Notes under the pieces: model-generated
Seen by the model: only the letters and a program-made list of their open reading frames with translations
What the model was told of the DNA's origin: nothing
The model's database searches: none
Position numbers and translations under genes: made by a program
From: Phycisphaerae bacterium
Lineage (GTDB): Bacteria > Planctomycetota > Phycisphaerae > UBA1845
Direction: 5' to 3'
DNA length: 35,580 nucleotides
Assembly: GCA_029260115.1 (NCBI GenBank)
Contig: JAJDDW010000082.1
Coordinates: 1-35,580 of the forward strand
Part shown: in pieces, positions 1 through 7,820 of the stretch
Position numbering within the stretch: position 1 is the first letter of the stretch
How the letters are laid out: the number at the start of each line of letters is the position of its first letter

Positions 1-12
1 CGCGCGGCGGCG

Positions 13-1455
13 TTAAAGGATGTCGGACGTTGATGTAGTCTTTTCTCGCTCGGCCACTTCTACCACAGCCGGAGTGTCTTCCATGGATAAATCTAGAAGT
101 TCACCCGTGGGATATCCATCGTGCGTCAATAATTCAACGACGGGTTTGGTGTGTAATAAGGGGTTCGCTCGTATGACTCGCGCGTTTTCGCCGTTGGCTA
201 GGTACACTTCGCTACCGGTCGGAAATAGAGACACCGTATCCAATAAAGCTCGTACGAGAACACTATCAAACTTATTGATACTGCCATCTTTGAGAATGGT
301 TTTGATCGCATGGTAAGGAAGATACGCCGATCGATAGGGCCGGTCACAAGTCATCGCGGAATAGACATCCGCAATCGCGATTAACCTAGAAAACTGGTGT
401 AATTGCTTACCTTTTCGTCCCCGTGGATACCCCTGGCCATCGCATCTTTCATGGGCTTGGTATGCGATATATTTGACCTCCTGCGGTAAGCCGCGAAGCT
501 CATGTATCATATCTAGCGTATGTAACGGATGTTGGTGTATTTCGTCCCAATCGCTATCGCTGAGCGGCTTGCTTGAAAGACGAATTTCTGGGGGCACACA
601 CAGCATGCCGATGTCTTGTAGCAAACCGCCTAGCCCAACGATGGTCACTTGTTCCCGGTCAAGGCCCAGATGGGTCGCCATAGCCATGCTTAGCAAGGCG
701 ACATTGACGCAGTGGTCGTAAAGATAATCTCCACTTGATTCTTGAAGCGCGATTACCAGAGGAAGTAAATCGAAGTCGACCGCAGCCATTTCTGCAAATT
801 GGATAACGGACTGCCGTAATTCTGAGGCTGAAGTTCGTGTGCCATCCAATAGCCTTCCACACACGTCACTCACTGCGTGCTGGGTGGCCTCATGCACCTG
901 TACGCCGCGAACCGCCTGGGTTTTAAGGTCATCAATAGCTAATTTAGGACGACGCCAGGCGTGAATGGGTCTAAAAGTCACCTGCTTGCGCAGTTCAGCC
1001 CCAAGCTTTTCGTCTAGCTCAATGCTAAACGGCGTTTCAAATAACTTATTAGCCGATTTTTTTACAGCAACAGACTCTGATATGCCATCGGATATTTCTT
1101 TCTCAGATTCTTCGATTTCATCGAGCACAACATTCTCGTCATTCACAGGTGGGCGAAGATGGAGCCGTGTAATTTTGCGTTTACTGAGAAGTTCCAAGAA
1201 TCGGCGGGTGACGCAAGAACCTGCGGCCAGCAGCAATTCCCCGGTGTCTGCGTAGAGATCCAATTTAAGTGTCATGCCAGCCTGAATCGCCAGACACACT
1301 TCAGATTGAAGATCACCTAACGAGATCGAACGCGACTCGTGCGCCGCTACCGTTGCTCTATCTTGACCGCTAGGATGCGGCAGCGATTCAGATACCTCGC
1401 GCTGATCATCTGAGGGATTTATTCTACTTCGAGTTTTTCGATTAGCTGTGGCCAT
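13..1455 (-). CDS. Degenerate HD-GYP domain protein
   Basis: The 480-residue protein starts with ATG at 1455. Residues ~1-45 are polar and probably disordered. Residues ~55-105 resemble the small beta-rich domain often found before HD-GYP modules. An HD-GYP domain covers ~225-420. HD-GYP enzymes normally hydrolyse cyclic di-GMP with a two- or three-metal site. Here H248, D281, the H307/H309 region, H335-E336, D339 and the G342-Y343-P344 signature are visible, followed by a conserved 'DRPYR' segment. The usual HD-x-x-K motif reads Q280-D281-I-G-M284, and the usual H-H-E reads A334-H335-E336, so at least two metal ligands and the conserved Lys are missing. I infer a non-catalytic or altered c-di-GMP binding protein. 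There is no receiver or membrane domain. The family assignment is firm; the activity is doubtful. Confidence 0.9.
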   Translation of the reverse strand: MATANRKTRSRINPSDDQREVSESLPHPSGQDRATVAAHESRSISLGDLQSEVCLAIQAGMTLKLDLYADTGELLLAAGSCVTRRFLELLSKRKITRLHLRPPVNDENVVLDEIEESEKEISDGISESVAVKKSANKLFETPFSIELDEKLGAELRKQVTFRPIHAWRRPKLAIDDLKTQAVRGVQVHEATQHAVSDVCGRLLDGTRTSASELRQSVIQFAEMAAVDFDLLPLVIALQESSGDYLYDHCVNVALLSMAMATHLGLDREQVTIVGLGGLLQDIGMLCVPPEIRLSSKPLSDSDWDEIHQHPLHTLDMIHELRGLPQEVKYIAYQAHERCDGQGYPRGRKGKQLHQFSRLIAIADVYSAMTCDRPYRSAYLPYHAIKTILKDGSINKFDSVLVRALLDTVSLFPTGSEVYLANGENARVIRANPLLHTKPVVELLTHDGYPTGELLDLSMEDTPAVVEVAEREKTTSTSDIL

Positions 1456-1938
1456 GGATACTCTATGCCTTAAATCGTAGCATCATCTACACACGTGCGG
1501 ACGTCTCCCATCCTCAGGTCGTACGTCCGGCAGCCACAGGGCTGTTGACTCTCGTCCTCGACAGTCACAACTGCCACAATCGTCTCATCGGTAGTCTGAG
1601 TTGATGGGATTCGCACTGGGTGTAGTCAGGGCTTGTCCTATAAAGGTTTCATCGAGGGATTAGGCGTTGCGAGGTTATTACCGACATATTGATCTTCCCA
1701 TAACAATATGCATGACGTAGCGTGGCGGCGATATACGACACTTGCGTCTATCATTGTGCAACCGATGGAATAAATCCACGGACTACGCTAACGCATGAAC
1801 ATCCAACGTCCGATCAAATTAGATAGAGTTAGGTGTTGAAAAATATCCGCGAGATATAATACCTGCGGCTTGTGGCAGAATTATATCGATCGCACTATAA
1901 GTGTTGAATGATCGCTACTCTTTGGAACGGTACATCCC
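1456..1938. other. Intergenic region between divergent genes
   Basis: This 483-base spacer separates the HD-GYP gene (minus) from the small coiled-coil gene (plus). No convincing ORF or RNA gene was seen. An inverted repeat with arms CGGACGT (1498-1504) and ACGTCCG (1523-1529) lies just upstream of the HD-GYP start and could be an operator or a leader hairpin. A perfect TATAAT hexamer at 1855-1860 could be a -10 element for the plus-strand gene, but the nearest TTGAAA (1836-1841) is only 13 bases upstream, too close for a standard sigma-70 promoter. Confidence 0.4.
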
Positions 1939-2130
1939 ATGATTGACAAACTACGCAGAATGCTCGAATCGTTACAAAACCGCGAGGTGGATCAGTTGGG
2001 CTATGAAGCCCGTATTCGCCATCAACAAAAAATTGATGAACTGCAACAGCGATACCAAGAAGCCTTGGCTGAGCTAGCTGCAGAATCGGAAGAATCGCCC
2101 GCGCCGCAAACTGTCGCTCCGACAATATAG
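1939..2130 (+). CDS. Small coiled-coil hypothetical protein
   Basis: A 63-residue protein starting with ATG at 1939. Residues ~1-50 are rich in Leu, Glu, Gln, Arg and Lys in a heptad-like pattern, which suggests one amphipathic or coiled-coil helix. The last ~15 residues are Ser/Pro/Ala-rich and probably unstructured. There is no signal peptide or membrane segment and I recognise no family. No clear Shine-Dalgarno sequence precedes the ATG. The composition is far more protein-like than the overlapping minus-strand frames, which are Cys/Ser/Arg-rich shadows. It may be a small cytosolic scaffold; the function is unknown. Confidence 0.5.
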   Translation: MIDKLRRMLESLQNREVDQLGYEARIRHQQKIDELQQRYQEALAELAAESEESPAPQTVAPTI

Positions 2131-2371
2131 TCACGACGGATAGCGCCTCCCCCTTGCCATCGGCAATCGCCCCCCGTCTCAAATCGGCCAAATAACGGCC
2201 TATTGATATCCTTACCACTCAACAACGCTGCGAAGCTTGCGTCCGGCGCGCCGTTTGCCCTATCATGGCCTGAAGTCGTTCGCCGGAGGCGCATCATCTA
2301 GATCGGTTTATCCGATATGGGCGTGCGGACTGTTGAATGGCCAGGATATTTGAATTTGATTGGGTTACGGA

Positions 2372-2482
2372 ATGGTCGAGGTCCTGATTGCGAAAGCTTA
2401 CATGATTTCGTTTGGTTGGGGTGCGGTGGCTATCGGTATTCTTATACTATTCGTACTCCTTCTATGGTTGCTGAAGAAGTAG
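2372..2482 (+). CDS. Putative 36-residue single-pass membrane microprotein
   Basis: I read this short frame directly: ATG at 2372, TAG at 2480-2482. After about 10 residues (MVEVLIAKAY) comes an uninterrupted hydrophobic stretch of ~22 residues containing GAVAIGILILFVLLLWLL, ending in two lysines at the C-terminus. This is typical of a single-pass membrane microprotein with the positive end in the cytoplasm. An in-frame stop at 2357-2359 limits the 5' end; a TTG at 2360 is the only other start. No strong Shine-Dalgarno is visible. A longer overlapping frame (2317-2559) has atypical composition, so I prefer this one. It lies 112 bases upstream of the cystathionine beta-synthase gene. No function is assigned. 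Confidence 0.45.
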   Translation: MVEVLIAKAYMISFGWGAVAIGILILFVLLLWLLKK

Positions 2483-2594
2483 TACGGTATCCTGATTGCG
2501 ATTTTGCCTGCGATTTTCCGGTAATGCTGGCGCTATTACATAATGGAGAGTGCTTATAGCTGCTCGCCACTAACTGATTTTCTTGAGGTTTGCC

Positions 2595-3974
2595 ATGAAG
2601 TTTAATGACAGTGTATTGGATCTAATCGGCCACACGCCCATGGTCAAGCTCAATCGACTCTGCGATGAGAATTCGGCGCTACTCCTGGCTAAGCTGGAGT
2701 ATCTAAACCCTGGCGGGTCCGTAAAGGATCGCATGGCTCTGAATATGATTCGGGGCGCGGAAAAGCGCGGCCTCATCAAGCCTGGCGCTACACTCATCGA
2801 AAGTACGTCTGGCAATACCGGCATGGGGCTAGCTATGGCGGCGGCGGTTCTTGGCTATCACTGCGTATTCACCATCCCCGACAAAATGAGCAAAGAAAAA
2901 ATCGATATGCTCAAGGCATATGGCGCGGAGGTGTTGGTGACACCTACGGACTTATCGCACGATCATCCGGATAGTTATGTGGGTGTTGCGCTACGGATGG
3001 CTAGAGAAATTCCAAACTCGTTGTACGTTGACCAATACAGCAACATGGATAATCCCGAAGCGCATTACCTATCAACCGGACCAGAAATCTGGGAGGACAC
3101 GGATGGAAAAATCGATTGCCTCGTCGGGGGCATCGGCACTGGTGGCACGATATCTGGCGCGGGAAAATATCTCAAAGAGAAGGCCTCAGAAGCTGGGAAA
3201 GATTTTCAGATTGTCTGCCCTGACCCTCATGGCAGTATCTATTTCGATATGCATCAGGGTCGAGAGCCTGGGCCTCCTAGCATCTACCGAGTAGAAGGTA
3301 TCGGGCACGATTTCATGGTGGACACGATGGACTTCTCTGTGATTGACGAAATCATACCGATCTCTGACCGAGACTCATTTCTCACGGCAAGACGACTGGT
3401 GAGAGAGGAAGGCATCTTCGCGGGCGGATCGGCTGGGACGGCTGTTTTCGGGGCTATGGAGGTAGCCAGAAGACTAGGACCTGGGAAGGTCGTGGTGGTG
3501 ATTATTCCTGATTCTGGTGATCGCTATATAAGCAAATGCTACGACGATGAATGGATGAAAGACACAGGCTTCCTGGGGCTTGAGGATCGTCTTGGCTCGG
3601 TTCGTGACCTGCTACGGTATAAGGGAGGCAATGTAGAATTTGCGCGTGCTGACGAGACCCTGGCTAGCGTGGTGCAGCGGATGAGCGACCTTGGCATCTC
3701 TCAAATGCCGGTGGTGGCTGAAGACAATCACACATTTAAGATGATCCACGAATTAGACCTGCTAAGAACTCTGGCTAGCGGTAAGTGCAAAGGGGACGAC
3801 ACCGTGATGAAGGCGGCTACGGCCCTGCAGGGGATGGTAGAACTGGGTGAACCGCTTTCAAAAGTCCAAAAGGTCTTCGACGACGACCATGTAGCGATTG
3901 CGATGGATAACAACAAGATTGTTGGCATCATTACCAAAATCGATCTTGTAGAATTTCTGGCTTCTAGAACCTAA
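2595..3974 (+). CDS. cbs: Cystathionine beta-synthase (PLP enzyme with C-terminal CBS pair)
   Basis: The 459-residue cytosolic enzyme probably condenses serine (or an activated serine) with homocysteine or sulfide in cysteine/transsulfuration metabolism. I chose ATG 2595 because GAGG at 2585-2588 is well spaced; an upstream TTG at 2583 lies at this site. Residues 1-~325 form the fold-type II PLP domain: PLP lysine K44 in GSVKDR, the substrate loop STSGNTGMGLA at ~70-80 and the phosphate-binding GGIGTGGTISG at ~178-188. Residues ~335-459 contain two CBS motifs, the usual adenosyl-ligand regulatory pair. The N-terminal heme domain of animal CBS is absent, as in bacterial and yeast forms. An O-acetylserine-dependent cysteine synthase with CBS domains is the alternative. 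No partner gene such as a gamma-lyase is adjacent. Confidence 0.92.
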   Translation: MKFNDSVLDLIGHTPMVKLNRLCDENSALLLAKLEYLNPGGSVKDRMALNMIRGAEKRGLIKPGATLIESTSGNTGMGLAMAAAVLGYHCVFTIPDKMSKEKIDMLKAYGAEVLVTPTDLSHDHPDSYVGVALRMAREIPNSLYVDQYSNMDNPEAHYLSTGPEIWEDTDGKIDCLVGGIGTGGTISGAGKYLKEKASEAGKDFQIVCPDPHGSIYFDMHQGREPGPPSIYRVEGIGHDFMVDTMDFSVIDEIIPISDRDSFLTARRLVREEGIFAGGSAGTAVFGAMEVARRLGPGKVVVVIIPDSGDRYISKCYDDEWMKDTGFLGLEDRLGSVRDLLRYKGGNVEFARADETLASVVQRMSDLGISQMPVVAEDNHTFKMIHELDLLRTLASGKCKGDDTVMKAATALQGMVELGEPLSKVQKVFDDDHVAIAMDNNKIVGIITKIDLVEFLASRT

Positions 3975-4513
3975 ATTCTCGGGCCTAGCGTAAGCGATTT
4001 ACTACTGTTGCGTCCGAAAGTAAACATCGCGCGGGACCATTTCCTTCACGGCACAATATTTGACTAGTGAGCACGAAGGTGCGACGTCGGTGTCATGCTG
4101 CGGACATATAAAATCCATAAATTTTTCATAGCGATTTTTGTTTACGCGCATCGTCTCATAGCTTTTTTTGTATGTTGGGCGGCGCAGTTCGATATTTTTT
4201 AAAAAAATTTTAAAAAAATTTCGCATCGACTTTTCGCATGTATCTAACGTTCGCATGCGCACATCAATGAAACTATTTCACACACAAAAACCATTATAGC
4301 AGCCATAGAATCGCGTTTTTGGTCATGGCTTCGCCGCTAGACCTGCTGTGCGATTGGTGTGCTCGCTACCAGCGGCGTACATCACATAGCCCTATATTCG
4401 TAATGTTACCAGTTGTGTTATCTCAAGAGAGTTCAAGAGCGTTCCGATGAACGGCTCGTGAGAATAGGAAACCGACAGAGGTTGGTACTTTAGGACTTTT
4501 TGGAGAAAATAGA
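3975..4513. promoter_or_regulatory. AT-rich, structured leader region upstream of the basic protein gene
   Basis: A 539-base spacer. Positions ~4120-4220 are very AT-rich with phased A- and T-tracts (4193-4221), suggesting curved DNA or UP-type promoter elements. Three copies of TTCGCAT follow at 4220-4226, 4233-4239 and 4250-4256. An inverted repeat pairs CGCCGCT (4332-4338) with AGCGGCG (4371-4377). A short hairpin pairs GAGCGTTC (4437-4444) with GAAC-G-GCTC (4449-4457), with one bulged G. All lie upstream of an apparently highly expressed gene at 4514, so a strong promoter with a structured 5' leader is plausible, but I could not place -35/-10 boxes with confidence. An 86-codon minus-strand frame here is probably spurious. 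Confidence 0.4.
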
Positions 4514-4996
4514 ATGCCTTCAAGCAACAAGAAAAGTAGTTCGCGTTCGACCTCGGGTCGATCTGGTAAGACCACTGGCTTTAGCACAAGCATGGCCAAC
4601 AACAGCTCTGCTAAACCAGCTGGTTCACCTACTGCATATCGTCAGTGCAATAGCACTTTCGGTTGCAAGATCAACTCGTTTCGCACGTTGATGAACCAGA
4701 CTAAGGGTCCAGCAAAGCAAGGTCGCCCTACACCATCCACATTGAATTCTTTCGCCAATTGGATCAACAAGGGTGCCATCATCCAGACTTGCTCAGCTAC
4801 TCAGGTAGCAAAGTGGGCACGCAGTGCCAACAAGGACATTAACCCACGCAACTGCTCAACGACAGCTTGCAAGAACGTTCTTGGCGCTAAGTTCGGCAAG
4901 GCCGCCATCAAGGCTGTTGCACGCACAAAGACTGGTTCATTCATGGTAGTTACAAGCCCAGTCGTCAAGGGCCGCACGTTCAACTTCCCTAAGTAG
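4514..4996 (+). CDS. Very basic, Glu-free 160-residue protein of unknown function
   Basis: ATG 4514 is preceded by GGAG at 4501-4504, nine bases upstream. The 160 residues contain about 17 Lys and 9 Arg, only one Asp and no Glu, so the protein is extremely basic. Residues ~1-38 are Ser/Thr/Lys/Arg/Gly-rich and low complexity. The rest looks folded, with aromatic and aliphatic residues and five cysteines (in QCNS, GCKI, TCSA, NCST and ACKN). There is no signal peptide or membrane helix. Preference for AAC, AAG, GGT and CGT/CGC codons, a good ribosome site and a strong terminator downstream suggest high expression. The composition fits a nucleic-acid-binding, possibly nucleoid-associated protein. 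I recognise no family, so that role is inference. Confidence 0.72.
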   Translation: MPSSNKKSSSRSTSGRSGKTTGFSTSMANNSSAKPAGSPTAYRQCNSTFGCKINSFRTLMNQTKGPAKQGRPTPSTLNSFANWINKGAIIQTCSATQVAKWARSANKDINPRNCSTTACKNVLGAKFGKAAIKAVARTKTGSFMVVTSPVVKGRTFNFPK

Positions 4997-5050
4997 AACC
5001 GGCACCTCATCATTCGCAAAGTCATTGACTTTGCGTTTCGCATTCTAAAC

Positions 5051-5088
5051 AGAGGCGATCTCTATAAAAGATCGTCTCTGTTTTTTTT
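5051..5088 (+). terminator. Rho-independent terminator of the basic protein gene
   Basis: AGAGGCGATC (5051-5060) pairs with GATCGTCTCT (5070-5079) with one G-U wobble and a nine-base loop. A run of eight T follows at 5081-5088. It lies 54 bases after the stop codon of the basic protein gene, in the right orientation. Confidence 0.88.
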
Positions 5089-5227
5089 GCGCACCCATAC
5101 ATAAATGAAAATATCGCGTCCCATATATCTAGTGGTTGAATGTTAGACTCATGATCGTTTTACTTTCACACGCACCGAAGCACCATGTAAGATGAACAAC
5201 AAATTGTACTAACTAGAAACCATCATG

Positions 5228-5255
5228 CGTCATTCCCGCACAGGCAGGAATGACG
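5228..5255. repeat. REP-like palindromic element
   Basis: CGTCATTCCCGC (5228-5239) is complementary to GCAGGAATGACG (5244-5255) apart from one mismatch, with loop ACAG. The GTCATTCCCGC...GGGAATGAC pattern resembles interspersed palindromic repeats seen in many bacterial genomes. Only one copy is in this window, so its dispersed nature here is inferred. There is no T-run on either side, so it is not a classic terminator. Confidence 0.5.
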
Positions 5256-5437
5256 GAGGCTTGGACGCATTCATTCGCTTGACGCGCAGCTTCGCCAATA
5301 CCCCATGCAATTCCTTGTGAGGCATCCGCTTGCATTTTCTATACTATTGTCTGCTCAAACCTCGATGTAGGTTGCATCAGGGTGGGGCAATCGCTACGTT
5401 GTGCTACCAAATAGTCCTAACTGTGAGGAGGCTTGGC

Positions 5438-6112
5438 GTGCGATTTATTATTGAACTGGAAGGCTTGGTTTTCGACATTAAAAATGCCCATTTCGCCGCT
5501 TATCAAAAAGCGGTGGCTGATGCGGGTTGGTCGTGCCTAGACCAAGCGACCTTTTGGCGATTATGGCGTAAGCAAGGTTTGCAGGCGCCGTTATTGACCG
5601 GGGCTACACCTATCAAGATCAAACAGTTCTGGTGCTTGTTTCAGGCCTCTCTCGCGGCACCAGAGAGTTTGTCCAAGCTAACCTTCCAGGATGATGTCTC
5701 GCAGACAATCGCTTCACTGCAACGTACTGGATGGTGCGTGGGTGTAACAACAGGCGATGGCGGCGTGCTCGATGAGTATACACGCCGCCTGGCGGATTCA
5801 GGGCTAGCCGACGGGTTTGTTTCTTGTAAATCCTTACCAATCGAGCCACGGCAACGGGCATCGCAACTGGGCGAGCTAGCAGCCGGCGACGAAAGAACGG
5901 TCGTCGTCGCCTCGTCCGATATCGTAGCCCGCGCGGGTTCTACGGCCACTCTGTTTACAGTCGGTATTCCGATTGGCTGTTGTCACGACTCGCGGTTACA
6001 CCGAAGCGGCGCGGACATCGTCTACAAAAGCCTAGAGGACGTCCCCGCATCGTTGGATGCAGGCGCAGCGGATATGATCCAGGCTGGGCTTAAACCAGCC
6101 TCTCTGGGGTAA
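5438..6112 (+). CDS. HAD-superfamily-like protein with DxD changed to ExE
   Basis: I chose GTG 5438 because GAGGAGG (5425-5431) sits six bases upstream; the protein is then 224 residues, typical of HAD phosphatases of the phosphoglycolate phosphatase/phosphonatase type. HAD motif I (D-x-D-G-x-x-x-D) appears as E6-L-E8-G9 followed by D13, so both catalytic aspartates are Glu. A cap-like helical segment covers ~15-85. A motif II-like Thr lies in GVTTGDGG, and the motif IV region reads VVVASSDIVARAGSTATLF, without the usual GD but with the overall pattern kept. The family enzymes transfer phosphoryl groups through the first Asp, so this member is probably inactive or repurposed. It is convergent with the histidine kinase gene, 40 bases away. 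Confidence 0.72.
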   Translation: MRFIIELEGLVFDIKNAHFAAYQKAVADAGWSCLDQATFWRLWRKQGLQAPLLTGATPIKIKQFWCLFQASLAAPESLSKLTFQDDVSQTIASLQRTGWCVGVTTGDGGVLDEYTRRLADSGLADGFVSCKSLPIEPRQRASQLGELAAGDERTVVVASSDIVARAGSTATLFTVGIPIGCCHDSRLHRSGADIVYKSLEDVPASLDAGAADMIQAGLKPASLG

Positions 6113-6152
6113 TCGTGGTGCGTCCACCGCGTCGTGCAGATCCAGGTAAGCT

Positions 6153-7820
6153 TTAGTCGGGCTGTGGCGTTTGATCTGTGTCGAAAGAGGCAGTCAATGT
6201 GACGGGCAGAGTAACCGTAAAACGCGTACCTGATTCAGGCAGCGTTTCGGCGAGAATCTTCCCGTTGAGTTCTTCAATAATTTTCTTGCTCGCAGCCAGA
6301 CCAAGGCCTGTTCCGGCATGTCCTTTTCCAGAATGAAATGCCTCGAAAATGTGCGTCAACTCTCGCTCGGAAATACCAGGCCCGTTATCAGTGACTATGA
6401 TGATGATATCTTCAGAAGCGGCGTCGTAGCTAGTAGCAACATGGACTAACCCCTGCTTACTTCTTACCGCTTGTACGGCGTTAAGCACAATATTGTGTAC
6501 GACTTGGTGCAGGCCGTCAAAGTCCGACGCGACGGGTGGTAACTGTCCTAGCGATGTCTCAATACTTATGCTTTCCTCTCGGCAAAGTTTTTGTATTGAC
6601 AGAAGGACATCTTCCACGACAAGATTAACGTTCACCTCACGAAAATAAGGCTGTCGCTTTTTGCTAAAGGTTAGCAGATTAGTGGCAAAATTGAGTGTGC
6701 GGTCAATGTTGCGTCGTATCATTTGCCAACCAGACCGTACCTGATTGATGTCAGTCTTATCCAGGCCGGTCTCAATAAACTCCGCACCGCTTTGCATGCC
6801 TTGTAATAGATTACGCATATGGTGAGACAAATAGGCCACCGTCTCTCCAGTCGCGGCTAACCGCTCGGTACGCATGCGTGATTGATGTAAGTCTATATTG
6901 TCGATGGCGAGTCCTGTCACCCAGCCAATGGCTACGGCCAGGCGCAATTGCGCTTCGGAGAACACATGATCCGCCGTCGAAGAATCCGCGTGCAATAGGC
7001 CATACACGTGATCATGGGCGATGATCGGCACGCAAATAACACTACGCAAACCGAGTCTATGAATGCTATCATGGCTACCACTACCCACGAAGCGTTCATC
7101 GCTGATCGCATCGCTGCAAAGAACGCCGTCGCGTTTTTCTAACACATGGCTCGTAATTTTTTTAGATACTTCGATGCAAGGTCGCTGGTTGTTTATTTCG
7201 CTACGAAACCTAGCGACTTCAGGCACGAGATCGCCGCCACGCATATCTACGCGTAGGACGATGAGCCGGCTTGCGTTCAGTTGATCCATCACAATATCAG
7301 CCACTCGATTGAGCAATGCTTCTTTAGATTGTGAGGTCGCGAGTATATTTGCGAAATGGCAGATGATTGACCAAGAAGATTCTGTAGGTGTCTCCGGTGA
7401 AACTTCGGTACCCTGGATAGCCTCTTCTGAAGTGGCATTGATGGTTGTGATGATCGATGCGTCTGTGGGCTGATTAAGCTTTACATCGACCGCTTGGGTA
7501 ATCGCCGATGAACCGCTTCTTCCATCCCAGCATGACTGATCGTGAAATAATAAGAGTGTGCCACCAATTCGGATTTGGTCGCCGTGTCGCAGGCTTTTCG
7601 AGGCTGAGATAACTTGGCCATTTACATAAGTGCCATTGGCGCTGTGCAGGTCCTCAATACACCAGCTTCCCTGACTCGGCTGCAAACGCGCGTGCTGCCT
7701 TGAGCACCCGCCGTCGGACAACTGGAAATCGGCCGCAGAGCGCCCGATGACAAGTGGTTCATCATCGGCGGTAAAAGAATGACCATGGTCAGGACCGTAG
7801 AGTACGGTCAGCGTTGGCAC
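6153..7820 (-). CDS. FHA-GAF sensor histidine kinase
   Basis: The 555-residue protein starts with GTG 7820 because AAAGGAG lies just upstream at ~7829-7835; a GTG at 7844 without such a site would add eight residues. Domains in order: an FHA phosphothreonine-binding fold (~1-95) with IGRS, SRQHARL and NGTYVNG motifs; a linker; a GAF domain (~150-315); a dimerisation/phosphoacceptor helix with His in YLSHHMRNLLQGM (~335-345); and an HATPase domain (~430-545) with N-box NIVLNAVQAV, G1 DNGPG and G2 GTGLGLA. There is no membrane segment, so it is cytosolic and probably senses a phosphoprotein and/or a small ligand. No receiver-domain response regulator is encoded nearby, so it is an orphan kinase. 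It is convergent with the HAD-like gene. Confidence 0.9.
   Translation of the reverse strand: MPTLTVLYGPDHGHSFTADDEPLVIGRSAADFQLSDGGCSRQHARLQPSQGSWCIEDLHSANGTYVNGQVISASKSLRHGDQIRIGGTLLLFHDQSCWDGRSGSSAITQAVDVKLNQPTDASIITTINATSEEAIQGTEVSPETPTESSWSIICHFANILATSQSKEALLNRVADIVMDQLNASRLIVLRVDMRGGDLVPEVARFRSEINNQRPCIEVSKKITSHVLEKRDGVLCSDAISDERFVGSGSHDSIHRLGLRSVICVPIIAHDHVYGLLHADSSTADHVFSEAQLRLAVAIGWVTGLAIDNIDLHQSRMRTERLAATGETVAYLSHHMRNLLQGMQSGAEFIETGLDKTDINQVRSGWQMIRRNIDRTLNFATNLLTFSKKRQPYFREVNVNLVVEDVLLSIQKLCREESISIETSLGQLPPVASDFDGLHQVVHNIVLNAVQAVRSKQGLVHVATSYDAASEDIIIIVTDNGPGISERELTHIFEAFHSGKGHAGTGLGLAASKKIIEELNGKILAETLPESGTRFTVTLPVTLTASFDTDQTPQPD

Larger units (their letters stand above)
4997..5437. 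other. Intergenic region with terminator and REP-like hairpin
   Basis: This spacer holds the terminator at 5051-5088 and the palindromic element at 5228-5255. The stretch 5256-5437 leads into the HAD-like gene. It contains a possible weak promoter, TTGTGA (5315-5320) and TATACT (5340-5345), but the 19-base gap is longer than ideal. An upstream ATG at 5330 is in frame with the HAD-like gene but has no ribosome site and would encode an atypical N-terminus. Confidence 0.4.

Noticed and set aside
1836..1860. TTGAAA and TATAAT as a sigma-70 promoter
   Set aside because: The spacing is only 13 bases; the -10 match alone is not enough.
1895..2297. Two minus-strand ORFs opposite the small coiled-coil gene
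   Set aside because: Cys/Ser/Arg-rich and antisense to a more plausible frame; no motifs.
2317..2559. 80-codon plus-strand ORF upstream of cbs
   Set aside because: Its composition is unlike a folded protein, and an overlapping 36-codon frame encodes a clean membrane helix.
4002..4262. 86-codon minus-strand ORF with many Lys/Phe/Asn residues
   Set aside because: It follows the AT-rich A-tract block, its Lys/Phe content is explained by base composition, and it has no domain motif; I treat the region as regulatory.
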